Positions 26,047 to 35,222 of a DNA stretch of 64,000 nt are shown piece by piece. The stretch covers positions 83,754 through 147,753 of the forward strand of contig JBFLKU010000016.1 in NCBI GenBank assembly GCA_040883315.1. The letters are read 5' to 3'. Every line of letters starts with the position of its first letter. Within the stretch, counting starts at the first letter, position 1. The notes below the pieces were generated by a model that worked only from the letters and a program-made list of their open reading frames with translations, was not told the DNA's origin and ran no database searches. The translations under genes were made by a program, and so were the position numbers. Source of the DNA: JAFGUF01 sp040883315. GTDB taxonomy: Bacteria; Bacillota; Clostridia; Christensenellales; UMGS416.

Positions 26047-26532
26047 ATGAAAAGGATTATTTCTTTTTTGGTAGTCAATGAAATAGGAGTGCTTAACAGG
26101 GTTTCCGGCCTGCTTAGCAAAAGGGGCTTTAATGTGGACAGCATTACTGCTGGTGTGACAGAGGATGAATCTCTGACACGAATTACACTGATGATTGACG
26201 CCAATGACAGCGTGGTAGAGCAAATGATTAAGCAGCTAGATAAGCTTCTGGTTGTAAAATCAATTAAGGAACTATTTGAAGACGAATCAACAGTACGTGA
26301 ACTAGCACTGATAAAGATTAATACAGACGAATGCAATAACAAAGAATTTCTAGATGATATCACAGACCATAAAGGCGTGGTTGTGGATATGGGGGAAAAT
26401 ACCTCTACTGTCCAGTTCTTTGGTTCATATGAATATATCAATTCATGTGTTGCATATCTGCAGAAGTACAACATAGTAGAAATGGCTAGAACTGGCATTG
26501 TGGCACTAGAGAGCGGCGACAAAAGACTATAG
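26047..26532 (+). CDS. ilvN: Acetolactate synthase small (regulatory) subunit
   Basis: Regulatory subunit of 161 residues with an N-terminal ACT domain (ISFLVVNEIGVLNRVSGLLSKRGFNVDSI is interrupted only by normal variation) that confers feedback control by branched-chain amino acids. The C-terminal half has the ALIKIN and QFFGSYEYINSC segments of the family. GCGAGGTG precedes ATG 26047, right after the T-box terminator. It is the first gene of the operon, unusually far from its catalytic partner ilvB, which is the last gene. Confidence 0.94.
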   Translation: MKRIISFLVVNEIGVLNRVSGLLSKRGFNVDSITAGVTEDESLTRITLMIDANDSVVEQMIKQLDKLLVVKSIKELFEDESTVRELALIKINTDECNNKEFLDDITDHKGVVVDMGENTSTVQFFGSYEYINSCVAYLQKYNIVEMARTGIVALESGDKRL

Positions 26533-26543
26533 GAGAATAGTAT

Positions 26544-28112
26544 ATGAAAAAAATACAGATTTTCGACTCCACCCTTCGAGATGGAGCACAGGCAAGGGGA
26601 ATAAACTATTCTCTTGCTGATAAAATACACGTCCTAAAGCTGCTTGATAGCTTCGGCATAGACTACATTGAGGCAGGTAACCCTGCATCAAACCCAAAAG
26701 AGCGAGAATTCTTTAACTTGGCTGCTGATATAAAGCTTTCACATGCTAAGCTAGTAGCATTTGGAAGCACTAGGCGCAAAAATGCCAAGGCAGAAGAAGA
26801 CGCAGGAGTGCAGGCATTGCTTTCTGCCAATACAGACACCGTGTCTATTTTCGGCAAAACATGGGATTTGCACGTTACCGAAGTGCTAAACACCACTTTA
26901 GAAGAAAACCTGAATATGATATACGATACAATTAACTTCTTCAAGCAAAAAGGAAAAGAAGTGGTATTTGATGCAGAACACTATTTTGATGGCTACAAGG
27001 CTAATCCCGAATACGCTATTAAAGTGCTTCAGACAGCAGAGAGTGCAGGAGCCGACTGCCTGGTTCTTTGTGATACAAACGGCGGCACAATGGTATGCGA
27101 AATGAGAAGTGCCGTGAAAAAAGTGGCAGAATCCGTTAAGGCAGATATCGGAATACACACACATAATGACAGTGAGCTTGCAGTTGCCAATTCCTTGATA
27201 GCCGTTGAAGAAGGTGCAGTGCACGTGCAGGGAACATTAATCGGCTTTGGTGAGCGATGCGGAAACGCAAGGCTTAGCTCCATCATTCCGAATCTAGAGC
27301 TGAAAATGGGATACAAATGCCTTCCTGATGGAAAGCTAAACGAAATCTACGATGTATGCCGTCAGCTTGCGGAATTTACAAATCTGGTTTTTGATGAAAC
27401 GCTGGCTTATGTAGGACAAAATGCATTTTCTCACAAGGGCGGAATGCACATTGACGGGCTTAAAAAGGCAAAAGGCTCATTTGAGCATATCGAGCCAGCT
27501 TTGGTAGGCAATAGCCGCGAATTCCTGCTATCTGAGGTAGCTGGAAGATCTGCAATGGCATCCAAGCTGGAAAACGACTACCCAGATGTAGCAAAAGACA
27601 AGAAAAAAGTGGCTGAACTTATGAACAAGCTAAAGGAGCTGGAAAACGAAGGTGTCAGCTTCGAAGGAGCAGAAAGCTCATTTAAGATATTTATACTAAA
27701 GGAGCTGCGTCTTCACAAAGCAATGTTCAATCTGATTCACTTTAAGGTATTCGACGAGCCGACCCATCACAATACATTCGGTGCATATGCCGTAGTGAAA
27801 GTGGACGTGAACGGACAAACCAGAATGACAGCTGCTGACGGCAACGGCCCTGTAAACGCTCTGGACAAGGCACTTCGTGAAGCATTGGGAGAATTTTACC
27901 CAGAGCTTATGGATGTAGTATTAACAGACTATAAAGTTAGAGTTTTGGAAACAAACCATGCCACAGGTGCTACAGTTCGTGTTATAATAGAAAGCAGTGA
28001 CGGCAAAGATACATGGCGCACTGTAGGCGTATCAACAGACGTAATAGAAGCGAGTTTATTGGCATTAATAGACTCCATTGACTATAAATTATTAGAAAAC
28101 GAGGTACAATAA
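26544..28112 (+). CDS. cimA: (R)-citramalate synthase
   Basis: Enzyme of 522 residues that condenses pyruvate and acetyl-CoA to (R)-citramalate, the first step of threonine-independent isoleucine synthesis. The DRE-TIM barrel is clear: DSTLRDGAQ at the start, metal-binding HTHNDSELA, and GFGERCGNA. The ARGINYSLADKI and YFDGYKANPEYA segments and the C-terminal LeuA-type allosteric domain (about 390-515) match the CimA family rather than 2-isopropylmalate synthase, which has QSPG in place of AQAR. The next genes supply the following steps. AGGAG precedes ATG 26544. Confidence 0.93.
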   Translation: MKKIQIFDSTLRDGAQARGINYSLADKIHVLKLLDSFGIDYIEAGNPASNPKEREFFNLAADIKLSHAKLVAFGSTRRKNAKAEEDAGVQALLSANTDTVSIFGKTWDLHVTEVLNTTLEENLNMIYDTINFFKQKGKEVVFDAEHYFDGYKANPEYAIKVLQTAESAGADCLVLCDTNGGTMVCEMRSAVKKVAESVKADIGIHTHNDSELAVANSLIAVEEGAVHVQGTLIGFGERCGNARLSSIIPNLELKMGYKCLPDGKLNEIYDVCRQLAEFTNLVFDETLAYVGQNAFSHKGGMHIDGLKKAKGSFEHIEPALVGNSREFLLSEVAGRSAMASKLENDYPDVAKDKKKVAELMNKLKELENEGVSFEGAESSFKIFILKELRLHKAMFNLIHFKVFDEPTHHNTFGAYAVVKVDVNGQTRMTAADGNGPVNALDKALREALGEFYPELMDVVLTDYKVRVLETNHATGATVRVIIESSDGKDTWRTVGVSTDVIEASLLALIDSIDYKLLENEVQ

Positions 28113-28114
28113 CT

Positions 28115-29374
28115 ATGGGAATGACTATGACCCAAAAGATTTTGGCAAATGGAAGCGGACTAGAAAAAGTAGAGGCTGGGCAGTTTATAAACTGCAATCT
28201 AAATCTTGTACTAGGAAATGACATCACCACACCTGTAGCTATAAAGGAATTTAACAAGATGAATTTAGAAGGCGTCTTCGACAAATCCAAAGTAGCTATA
28301 GTGCCTGATCACTTCACTCCTAATAGGGATATTGACAGTGCTCAGCAATGTAAATGCATCAGAGAATTTGCACTTGACAAAGACCTAGAGAACTATTTTG
28401 AAATAGGCGAAGTAGGAATTGAGCATGCACTACTGCCTGAAAAGGGATTGGTTGTGGCAGGAGATGTAATAATCGGTGCAGACTCCCACACATGCACATA
28501 TGGTGCACTGGGTGCATTCTCCACAGGTATTGGATCTACAGACATGGCAGCGGGAATGGCAACAGGCAAATGCTGGTTCAAGGTGCCATCTGCTATCAAA
28601 TTTAACTTAACAGGAAAATTCCAAAAGCATGTATCAGGAAAAGATTTAATCCTGCATATCATCGGAATGATTGGCGTAGACGGAGCACTATACAAATCAA
28701 TGGAATTCGCAGGTGAAGGTGTATCTACACTGACAATGGATGATAGATTTACAATTGCAAACATGGCAATAGAAGCCGGTGCAAAAAACGGCATATTCCC
28801 TGTTGATGAGAAAACACTGGAATATATAAAAGATCACTCAGAAAGAGAGCCAAAAGTATTTGCGGCAGATGATGATGCAGAGTATGACCAAGTTATAAAT
28901 ATCGATTTGTCTACTGTTCCTCTAACTGTTGCTAAGCCTCATCTTCCTGAAAATACAGAAGCTGTTGATACAATGGAAAAGGTGTATATCGACCAGGCAG
29001 TCATAGGCTCATGCACCAACGGCAGAATTTCTGACCTAAAGGTTGCCGCTGATATTTTAAGAGGCAAAAAGGTGAAAAAAGGTGTTAGGGTAATTATATT
29101 CCCGGGAACACAAAAAATATATCTGGAAGCCATGGAAAAGGGATACTTTAAAGATATGATAGAGGCAGGCTGCGTAGTGTCTGCACCTACATGCGGCCCA
29201 TGTCTTGGCGGACATATGGGCGTTTTGGCAGCTGGTGAAGTGGCAGTATCCACCACCAACCGCAATTTTATTGGACGCATGGGACATGTTGAATCCAAGG
29301 TATATCTGGCCAGCCCTGCAGTTGCTGCAGCAAGTGCTATAGCAGGATATATCACAACACCAGATAAAATATAG
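28115..29374 (+). CDS. leuC: 3-isopropylmalate/(R)-2-methylmalate dehydratase large subunit
   Basis: Aconitase-family large subunit of 419 residues. The DHFTPNRD segment, GADSHTCTYGALGAFSTGIGS, GSCTNGR and the CGPCLGG motif supply [4Fe-4S] cluster cysteines and active-site residues. This is the shorter LeuC2/HacA-type form common in Clostridia. In this operon it should isomerise citramalate to 3-methylmalate; it may also serve leucine synthesis if leuA is elsewhere. It starts two bases after cimA and works with leuD 12 bases downstream. Confidence 0.95.
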   Translation: MGMTMTQKILANGSGLEKVEAGQFINCNLNLVLGNDITTPVAIKEFNKMNLEGVFDKSKVAIVPDHFTPNRDIDSAQQCKCIREFALDKDLENYFEIGEVGIEHALLPEKGLVVAGDVIIGADSHTCTYGALGAFSTGIGSTDMAAGMATGKCWFKVPSAIKFNLTGKFQKHVSGKDLILHIIGMIGVDGALYKSMEFAGEGVSTLTMDDRFTIANMAIEAGAKNGIFPVDEKTLEYIKDHSEREPKVFAADDDAEYDQVINIDLSTVPLTVAKPHLPENTEAVDTMEKVYIDQAVIGSCTNGRISDLKVAADILRGKKVKKGVRVIIFPGTQKIYLEAMEKGYFKDMIEAGCVVSAPTCGPCLGGHMGVLAAGEVAVSTTNRNFIGRMGHVESKVYLASPAVAAASAIAGYITTPDKI

Positions 29375-29386
29375 GAGAATATAAAA

Positions 29387-29872
29387 ATGAAATTACAAGG
29401 TAAAGTTTTTAAATATGGAGACCATATAGATACAGACGTTATTATCCCTGCACAATACTTGACCACAGCAGACCCACTGGAGCTGGCAAAAAACTGCATG
29501 AGTGATATCGACAAAAGCTTCGCAAAGGAAGTAGCTGAAGGGGATATAATAGTTGGCGGCATCAATTTTGGCTGCGGCTCATCCAGAGAGCATGCGCCTC
29601 TTGCCATCAAAGGCAGCGGCGTCAGCTGCGTAATAGCCAAGAGCTTTGCAAGAATATTTTTCCGCAATGCTATAAACATAGGGCTTCCAATATTGGAGTG
29701 TGAAGATGCTGTAAACGATGCTGAAAAAGGTGACGTCATAGAGGTGGACACAACTAAAGGCATTATCGTAAACAAAACCAAAAACAAAGAATACAGCACA
29801 CAGCCATTCCCAGAGTTCTTGCAGACTATCATCAACTCAGGCGGCTTGATAAACTCTATAAAGGAAGGTTAA
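29387..29872 (+). CDS. leuD: 3-isopropylmalate/(R)-2-methylmalate dehydratase small subunit
   Basis: Small subunit of 161 residues, the swivelling domain of the two-part aconitase-like enzyme. The motifs YGDHIDTDVIIPAQYL, GGINFGCGSSREHAPLAIKG and SFARIFFRNAIN are all intact. The short length matches the LeuD2 type that pairs with the LeuC2-type large subunit just upstream. AGGAG precedes ATG 29387. Confidence 0.96.
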   Translation: MKLQGKVFKYGDHIDTDVIIPAQYLTTADPLELAKNCMSDIDKSFAKEVAEGDIIVGGINFGCGSSREHAPLAIKGSGVSCVIAKSFARIFFRNAINIGLPILECEDAVNDAEKGDVIEVDTTKGIIVNKTKNKEYSTQPFPEFLQTIINSGGLINSIKEG

Positions 29873-29878
29873 GATAAG

Positions 29879-30946
29879 ATGAAAACATTTAAAATAGCCG
29901 TACTAGGTGGTGACGGAATAGGCCCTGAGGTAGTTGAGGGAGCAGTTGCTGTGATGGAGCATATAGCAAGCAAAAGCGATTTCTCATTTGAGTTCAAAAA
30001 TTATTTAGCTGGCGGATGCGCAATAGATGCAGTAAACGACCCAATGCCACAGGAAACAATAGACGGATGCAAAGTATCAGACTCTGTTTTGCTTGGTGCA
30101 GTAGGCGGCGAAAAATGGGATACACTTCCCAGCCATCTTCGCCCTGAGACAGGATTGCTTCGCATAAGAGCAGAGCTAGGCCTTTTTGCAAATCTACGTC
30201 CTGCGCAGCTTTTCAAGGAATTAGCTGATGCATGTCCTCTGAAACCTCGCCTAATAGAAAACGGCCTTGATGTGCTGGTTGTACGCGAGCTGACAGGCGG
30301 AATATATTTCGGTGAAAAAGGCAGAGATGATAAATCAGGATACGATACATTAAAATATTCTGACTATGAAATAATAAGAATAGCAAAAGTTGCATTTGAT
30401 GTAGCCATGAAACGCAATAAAAATCTTGTAAGTGTAGACAAAGCAAATGTTTTGGAATCATCTAGAGTATGGCGCAAATACGTGGAAGAAGTGGCAACAG
30501 AATATCCAGAAGTAAAGCAGACAAACATGTATGTAGACAATGCAGCTATGCAACTGGTTCGCTACCCTAGCCAATTTGACGTGATAGTAACAGGCAATAT
30601 GTTTGGTGATATCCTATCTGATGAAGCTGCTATGATAACAGGCTCTATAGGAATGCTGCCATCTGCCAGCCTTGGCGAAGGCTCATTCGGGCTGTACGAG
30701 CCGGTACACGGCTCTGCACCAGATATCGCAGGCAAAGGCATAGCAAACCCAATAGCTACTATAATGTCTGTAGCCATGATGTTTAGATATTCTCTTGATT
30801 TATTAAAAGAAGCCGACATGATAGAGGCTGCTGTTGCAAAAACAATAGCACAGGGTGCTAGAACAGCTGATATCGCAGTAGAAGGCGAAAAAGTATTATC
30901 AACAAAGGAAATGACTAAGCGCATTATAGAAAACCTAAGTGCATAA
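29879..30946 (+). CDS. leuB: 3-isopropylmalate dehydrogenase
   Basis: NAD-dependent beta-decarboxylating dehydrogenase of 355 residues. It has GGDGIGPEVV at the N-terminus, the substrate-binding RPETGLLRIRAELGLFANLRP, VRELTGGIYFGEKG, and the metal- and NAD-binding NMFGDILSDEAAM and GSAPDIAGKGIANP. In this context it converts 3-methylmalate to 2-oxobutyrate. It begins six bases after leuD. After its stop comes a 128-base gap with two hairpins before ilvD. Confidence 0.96.
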   Translation: MKTFKIAVLGGDGIGPEVVEGAVAVMEHIASKSDFSFEFKNYLAGGCAIDAVNDPMPQETIDGCKVSDSVLLGAVGGEKWDTLPSHLRPETGLLRIRAELGLFANLRPAQLFKELADACPLKPRLIENGLDVLVVRELTGGIYFGEKGRDDKSGYDTLKYSDYEIIRIAKVAFDVAMKRNKNLVSVDKANVLESSRVWRKYVEEVATEYPEVKQTNMYVDNAAMQLVRYPSQFDVIVTGNMFGDILSDEAAMITGSIGMLPSASLGEGSFGLYEPVHGSAPDIAGKGIANPIATIMSVAMMFRYSLDLLKEADMIEAAVAKTIAQGARTADIAVEGEKVLSTKEMTKRIIENLSA

Positions 30947-30988
30947 TGAACATTTCCATTAGGTAGGCTAAATAAATAGACCAATAAG

Positions 30989-31060
30989 GAAACAGTTTGC
31001 TCTAATCTCATTTTGTTTACTGCACTGTTTCTCAACACTCACAGCTGGACAAACCAGCTG
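30989..31060 (+). other. Two intercistronic hairpins upstream of ilvD
   Basis: GAAACAGT (30989-30996) is complementary to ACTGTTTC (31024-31031), and CAGCTGG (31042-31048) to CCAGCTG (31054-31060) with a five-base loop. Neither is followed by a T run, so they are not ordinary terminators. The second ends a few bases before the ilvD ribosome site. They may mark an mRNA processing or stabilising site. Confidence 0.6.
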
Positions 31061-31074
31061 AAATGGAGATAAAA

Positions 31075-32739
31075 ATGATTAGTGATAGCGTAAAAAAAGG
31101 AATTGAAAAGGCTCCCCATAGGTCACTTTTTAAGGCAATGGGCTACACAGATGCTGAGCTGGAGCGTCCGCTTATCGGCATTATTCACGCTGGCAGCGAA
31201 ATAGTGCCCGGGCATATCCATCTGGATAAAATAGCAAAAGCTGTGACAGAAGGTGTTCGCATGTCCGGTGGTACACCCGTTATTATGAATACTATTGGCG
31301 TGTGCGACGGAATAGCAATGGGACACATAGGTATGCACTACTCGCTGGCATCCAGAGAGCTGGTTGCAGATACTGTTGAAACTATGGTTATGGCACACGG
31401 ATTTGATGCAATTGCATTGATACCAAACTGCGACAAAATAGTGCCCGGCATGCTGATGGCAGCGGCCAGAATAAACCGCCCTACCATTCTTTGCTCCGGT
31501 GGGCCTATGCTTCCCGGCAGAGACAGCAAGGGGAATGACAGAAATCTGAATGATGTATTTGAAGCTATCGGTGCATATGCTGCAGGCAATGCAGACCTAG
31601 AGTATGTATGCGACATGGAAAACTCCGCCTGCCCGGGCTGCGGATCATGCAGCGGCATGTTCACAGCCAATTCTATGAATTGCCTAACAGAAGTAGTGGG
31701 CATGGCACTTTCCGGCAATGGAACTATCCCTGCTGTCGATGCAAAGCGCATAAGATTTGCAAAAGAGAGCGGTGTGCAGCTGATGAAGCTTTTCGAAAAC
31801 AATGTTCTTCCACTTGATATTATGACTAAAAAGACATTTGAAAATGCTCTGACATCTGATATGGCACTTGGCTGCTCTACTAATTCTATCCTTCACTTGC
31901 CGGCAATAGCAAACGAGTGCGGCATCAGCCTGAATCTTGATTTAGTGGATGAAATCAGCAAAAAAACACCGAATCTTTGCAAGCTCGCACCTGCAAGCAA
32001 AATGCATATATCAGACCTATATTACGCCGGCGGCATTCAGGCTCTATTAAATAGGCTAAATGAAAGCGGATATCTAAACGGCGATGTAATGACCGTGGCT
32101 ATGCAGCCAATAGGTGAATATGTTAAAAATGCAAAAGTCAGCAATGACAATGTTATAAGAACTGTAGATAATCCATATTCTAAAGAAGGCGGCATTGCTG
32201 TGCTTCGCGGAAACATCGCACCAAACGGATGCGTTGTAAAGCAATCTGCTGTAGCTCCTGAAATGATGACACACAAAGGACCTGCAAAAGTATTTGACAG
32301 CGAAGAAGAAAGCATTGAAGCCATAAGGGGCGGCAAAATAGTGAAAGGCGATGTTGTGGTAATTCGCTATGAAGGCCCAGCTGGCGGCCCTGGAATGCGA
32401 GAGATGCTCTCCCCTACTTCTGCTGTTGCAGGAATGGGATTGGATAAAGATGTTGCATTGATTACGGACGGAAGATTCTCTGGTGCTACACGCGGTGCAT
32501 CCATTGGTCATATATCCCCCGAGGCAAAATCTGGCGGATTGATAGGACTGGTTGAAAATGGAGATATAATAGAAATAGATATTCCAAACAGAAAAATCAA
32601 CCTAAATGTATCTGAAGAAGAAATAGAAAAAAGAAAAAGCTCCTTTGTGCCTAAAGAAGACAAAATACTAAAAGGCTGGCTGAAACGCTATGCAAAACTC
32701 GTTTCATCTGCTGATAAGGGTGCAATTATAAACTACTAG
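31075..32739 (+). CDS. ilvD: Dihydroxy-acid dehydratase
   Basis: Iron-sulfur dehydratase of 554 residues, the third step of isoleucine and valine synthesis. The cluster-binding cysteines lie in PNCDK (about 117-121) and CPGCGSCSG (about 186-194), and the C-terminal TDGRFSGATRG motif is intact. I choose ATG 31075, since GGAG at 31066-31069 is its ribosome site; the ATG at 31063 overlaps that site. It is followed after 19 bases by ilvB. Confidence 0.95.
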   Translation: MISDSVKKGIEKAPHRSLFKAMGYTDAELERPLIGIIHAGSEIVPGHIHLDKIAKAVTEGVRMSGGTPVIMNTIGVCDGIAMGHIGMHYSLASRELVADTVETMVMAHGFDAIALIPNCDKIVPGMLMAAARINRPTILCSGGPMLPGRDSKGNDRNLNDVFEAIGAYAAGNADLEYVCDMENSACPGCGSCSGMFTANSMNCLTEVVGMALSGNGTIPAVDAKRIRFAKESGVQLMKLFENNVLPLDIMTKKTFENALTSDMALGCSTNSILHLPAIANECGISLNLDLVDEISKKTPNLCKLAPASKMHISDLYYAGGIQALLNRLNESGYLNGDVMTVAMQPIGEYVKNAKVSNDNVIRTVDNPYSKEGGIAVLRGNIAPNGCVVKQSAVAPEMMTHKGPAKVFDSEEESIEAIRGGKIVKGDVVVIRYEGPAGGPGMREMLSPTSAVAGMGLDKDVALITDGRFSGATRGASIGHISPEAKSGGLIGLVENGDIIEIDIPNRKINLNVSEEEIEKRKSSFVPKEDKILKGWLKRYAKLVSSADKGAIINY

Positions 32740-32758
32740 GTAAAGGGGAAATTATTAT

Positions 32759-34408
32759 ATGAAAATGACTGGCTCTCAAATCGTAGTTGAATGCCTTAAA
32801 AAGCAAAAGGCGGATAAAGTATTCGGATACCCTGGCGGTGCTGTTATCCCATTGTTTGATGCACTCTACGGTGAAAAAGAAATTGATATCATTGTTCCTG
32901 CTCACGAACAGGGCGGCAGCCACGCCGCGGATGGATACGCACGCACAACTGGAAAAGTGGGCGTAGTGATAGCAACATCCGGCCCCGGTGCTACCAATTT
33001 GATTACAGGTATTGCAACTGCATATATGGACTCTGTTCCAATGGTTGCAATCACAGGCAATGTTCCAAATGTACTTCTTGGAAAAGACAGCTTTCAAGAG
33101 GTGGATATTGTCGGCATGACAATGCCTGTTACAAAGCATAATTACAGAGTAACAGATGTATCACAAATTGAGGATGTTTTTGAAGAAGCATTTGATTTTG
33201 CTAAATCAGGTCGTCCCGGTCCTGTATTAATTGATATCACAAAAGACGCCTTTATTAAGGAAGGCGAATACAAAGGAGTCGGGGTATCCCGAGTGGAGCA
33301 AAGCAAGCCTCACCTGCCAATGGATGAAATATTAGCCGCAATAGACAAAGCAAAAAAGCCTATTATATTTACAGGCGGTGGTGTTGTGCTATCTGGTGCA
33401 GAGGACGAGCTATATACCTTTGCTAAAAAAATCGGTGCTCCTGTTGCTCAGTCGCTTATGGGTAAAAGCTCATATCCCAGCGACGATGAGCTATCCACCG
33501 GAATGGTAGGCATGCACGGATCAAAGGCCAGCAATATGGGCTTTACACACTGCGATCTTTTGATAGTATGCGGTGCAAGATTTTCCGACCGTGTAACAGG
33601 CGATCCGAAAGAGTTTGCAAAGCATGCACAGGTAATACAAATTGATATTGACCCAGCAGAGATAAACAAAAATATTGCAACCAATCTGCATGCAATGGGC
33701 GACATAAAGGAAATACTATCTAAACTGAATGCAGCTGTTCCTGAAAAGGATCACCACGAATGGATAGCTGAAATAAACAAATGGAAGGCTGATGACATAG
33801 AGCAGCTCTCTGCGACACATATTCCAAAGGAAATATTGGAAGCCACAGCAGATGCTATGGGCGAAGACACAGCAATAGTAACAGATGTTGGACAGCACCA
33901 AATGTGGACAGCTCAATATTATAATTTCAAAAAGCATAATAAATTCCTAACATCCGGCGGTCTGGGCACAATGGGCTATGGACTGGGTGCGGCAATAGGT
34001 GCACAGGTGGGCATGCCAAATGGAAAAGTCATCCACGTGACAGGCGATGGCAGCTTCCGCATGAATATGAACGAAATGGCAACAACAGTCAGATACAATC
34101 TACCTATTATAACCGTATTGATGGACAACAATACACTAGGAATGGTTCGCCAATGGCAGACGCTTTTCTACGACAGCAGATGGTCTGAAACCAATTTGCC
34201 TCCGCTTGATTTTACAGGCATTGCAAAATGCTATGGTTATTTTACTAAAAAAATTACAACCGTTGAAGAGTATAAAGCAGCCTTAAAAGAAGCCATTGCA
34301 AGCAACAAACCATCATTAATTCATTGCATAATTGATACGGATGCTATGGTATTGCCAATAGTTCCTCCTGGAAAGGCACTGAACAAAATAATAATGGATA
34401 GAAACTAA
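32759..34408 (+). CDS. ilvB: Acetolactate synthase large (catalytic) subunit
   Basis: ThDP-dependent enzyme of 549 residues that makes acetolactate or acetohydroxybutyrate from 2-oxo acids. The N-terminal domain has VFGYPGGAVIPLFDAL and the catalytic Glu in PAHEQGGSHAADGYAR. The C-terminal ThDP motif is GDGSFRMNMNE followed by the NN pair. AAAGGGG precedes ATG 32759. It is the last gene of the operon; ilvC and ilvE are absent here, so the pathway must be completed by genes elsewhere. Confidence 0.95.
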   Translation: MKMTGSQIVVECLKKQKADKVFGYPGGAVIPLFDALYGEKEIDIIVPAHEQGGSHAADGYARTTGKVGVVIATSGPGATNLITGIATAYMDSVPMVAITGNVPNVLLGKDSFQEVDIVGMTMPVTKHNYRVTDVSQIEDVFEEAFDFAKSGRPGPVLIDITKDAFIKEGEYKGVGVSRVEQSKPHLPMDEILAAIDKAKKPIIFTGGGVVLSGAEDELYTFAKKIGAPVAQSLMGKSSYPSDDELSTGMVGMHGSKASNMGFTHCDLLIVCGARFSDRVTGDPKEFAKHAQVIQIDIDPAEINKNIATNLHAMGDIKEILSKLNAAVPEKDHHEWIAEINKWKADDIEQLSATHIPKEILEATADAMGEDTAIVTDVGQHQMWTAQYYNFKKHNKFLTSGGLGTMGYGLGAAIGAQVGMPNGKVIHVTGDGSFRMNMNEMATTVRYNLPIITVLMDNNTLGMVRQWQTLFYDSRWSETNLPPLDFTGIAKCYGYFTKKITTVEEYKAALKEAIASNKPSLIHCIIDTDAMVLPIVPPGKALNKIIMDRN

Positions 34409-34409
34409 T

Positions 34410-34446
34410 AAAAAAGCTATGGAGAATTAAATCCATAGCTTTTATT
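34410..34446. terminator. Terminator of the branched-chain operon, bidirectional
   Basis: A 12-bp stem AAAAGCTATGGA (34412-34423) with TCCATAGCTTTT (34432-34443) and T runs on both strands. It serves ilvB on the plus strand and probably surE on the minus strand. Confidence 0.9.
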
Positions 34447-34487
34447 TATTTCAACAATGTCATTCAGCTTATCTTGAATTTTTTACT

Positions 34488-35222
34488 TCAATTTTTCAAA
34501 ACCTTCTCAATGCGCTTTATTCCCTCTCTGTGAGCTCTGCTTATGCCCATGGGGCAAAGTGATATGTATCCATTTTCAAATGCGTACACGTCCGTATGGG
34601 GCTCGTTGATGGCATCGTCCCACCATCCTTTAGCCCATATTTTGTCTCCGTCCACTTCAAAATCGTGCCTAAATAGCCTGATGCCCTGCTCTGTAACTTT
34701 TATTCCCTTTGTTTTTTCAAATTTGTTCATTGGGAAATTGACATTCAAAACATATTCGCCACTATAAAGCTTCTTTTCGAAAATTACTTTCAGTATATTG
34801 TTTATTTCTTTTTTTGCCAGTTCATAGCTGCCAAAATCCGCCGAAAAAGCTATTGACGGAATGCCGTGCACCTGTGCCTCGGTTGCGCCAGCTAGTGTGC
34901 CGGAATATATGGTATCTGTTCCCATATTTGGCCCATCATTAATTCCCGATACCACCAAGTCCACATCAAGTTTCAAATATTTTAATGCATATATCACGCA
35001 GTCCGCCGGTGTTCCCTCTATGGACCACGCCTTTACACCTTCGCCAAAATTGTCGCGTTCGTGTATTCTCACATAGGTATGCAGCGTGATGCAGTGGCTG
35101 GCTCCGCTTTGCTGAGTCTCCGGAGCCATGACAAATATATTGCCATATTTTTTAAGGCTATTTACAAGTATCTCTATGCCTTCTGCCTGATATCCGTCAT
35201 CATTTACTACCAATATATTCAT
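34488..35222 (-). CDS. surE: 5'/3'-nucleotidase SurE
   Basis: Phosphatase of 244 residues that removes phosphate from nucleoside monophosphates. The metal site NDDG (7-10) is at the very N-terminus, then MAPETQQSGASHCIT, EGTPADCV, VSGINDGPNMG and SGTLAGATEA in family order. No signal peptide is present, so it is cytoplasmic. Its start overlaps the stop of the second phnE by one base (TAATG), placing it in the ABC importer operon, which suggests that imported phosphate compounds may be nucleotides or related. Confidence 0.95.
   Translation of the reverse strand: MNILVVNDDGYQAEGIEILVNSLKKYGNIFVMAPETQQSGASHCITLHTYVRIHERDNFGEGVKAWSIEGTPADCVIYALKYLKLDVDLVVSGINDGPNMGTDTIYSGTLAGATEAQVHGIPSIAFSADFGSYELAKKEINNILKVIFEKKLYSGEYVLNVNFPMNKFEKTKGIKVTEQGIRLFRHDFEVDGDKIWAKGWWDDAINEPHTDVYAFENGYISLCPMGISRAHREGIKRIEKVLKN

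Noticed and set aside
25794..26630. Long open frame on the minus strand across the T-box and ilvN
   Set aside because: It runs antisense through a structured RNA leader and a well-supported gene, and its translation has no recognisable domain.
28939..29835. Long minus-strand open frame across leuC and leuD
   Set aside because: It is antisense to two clear genes and has the biased composition expected of a shadow frame.
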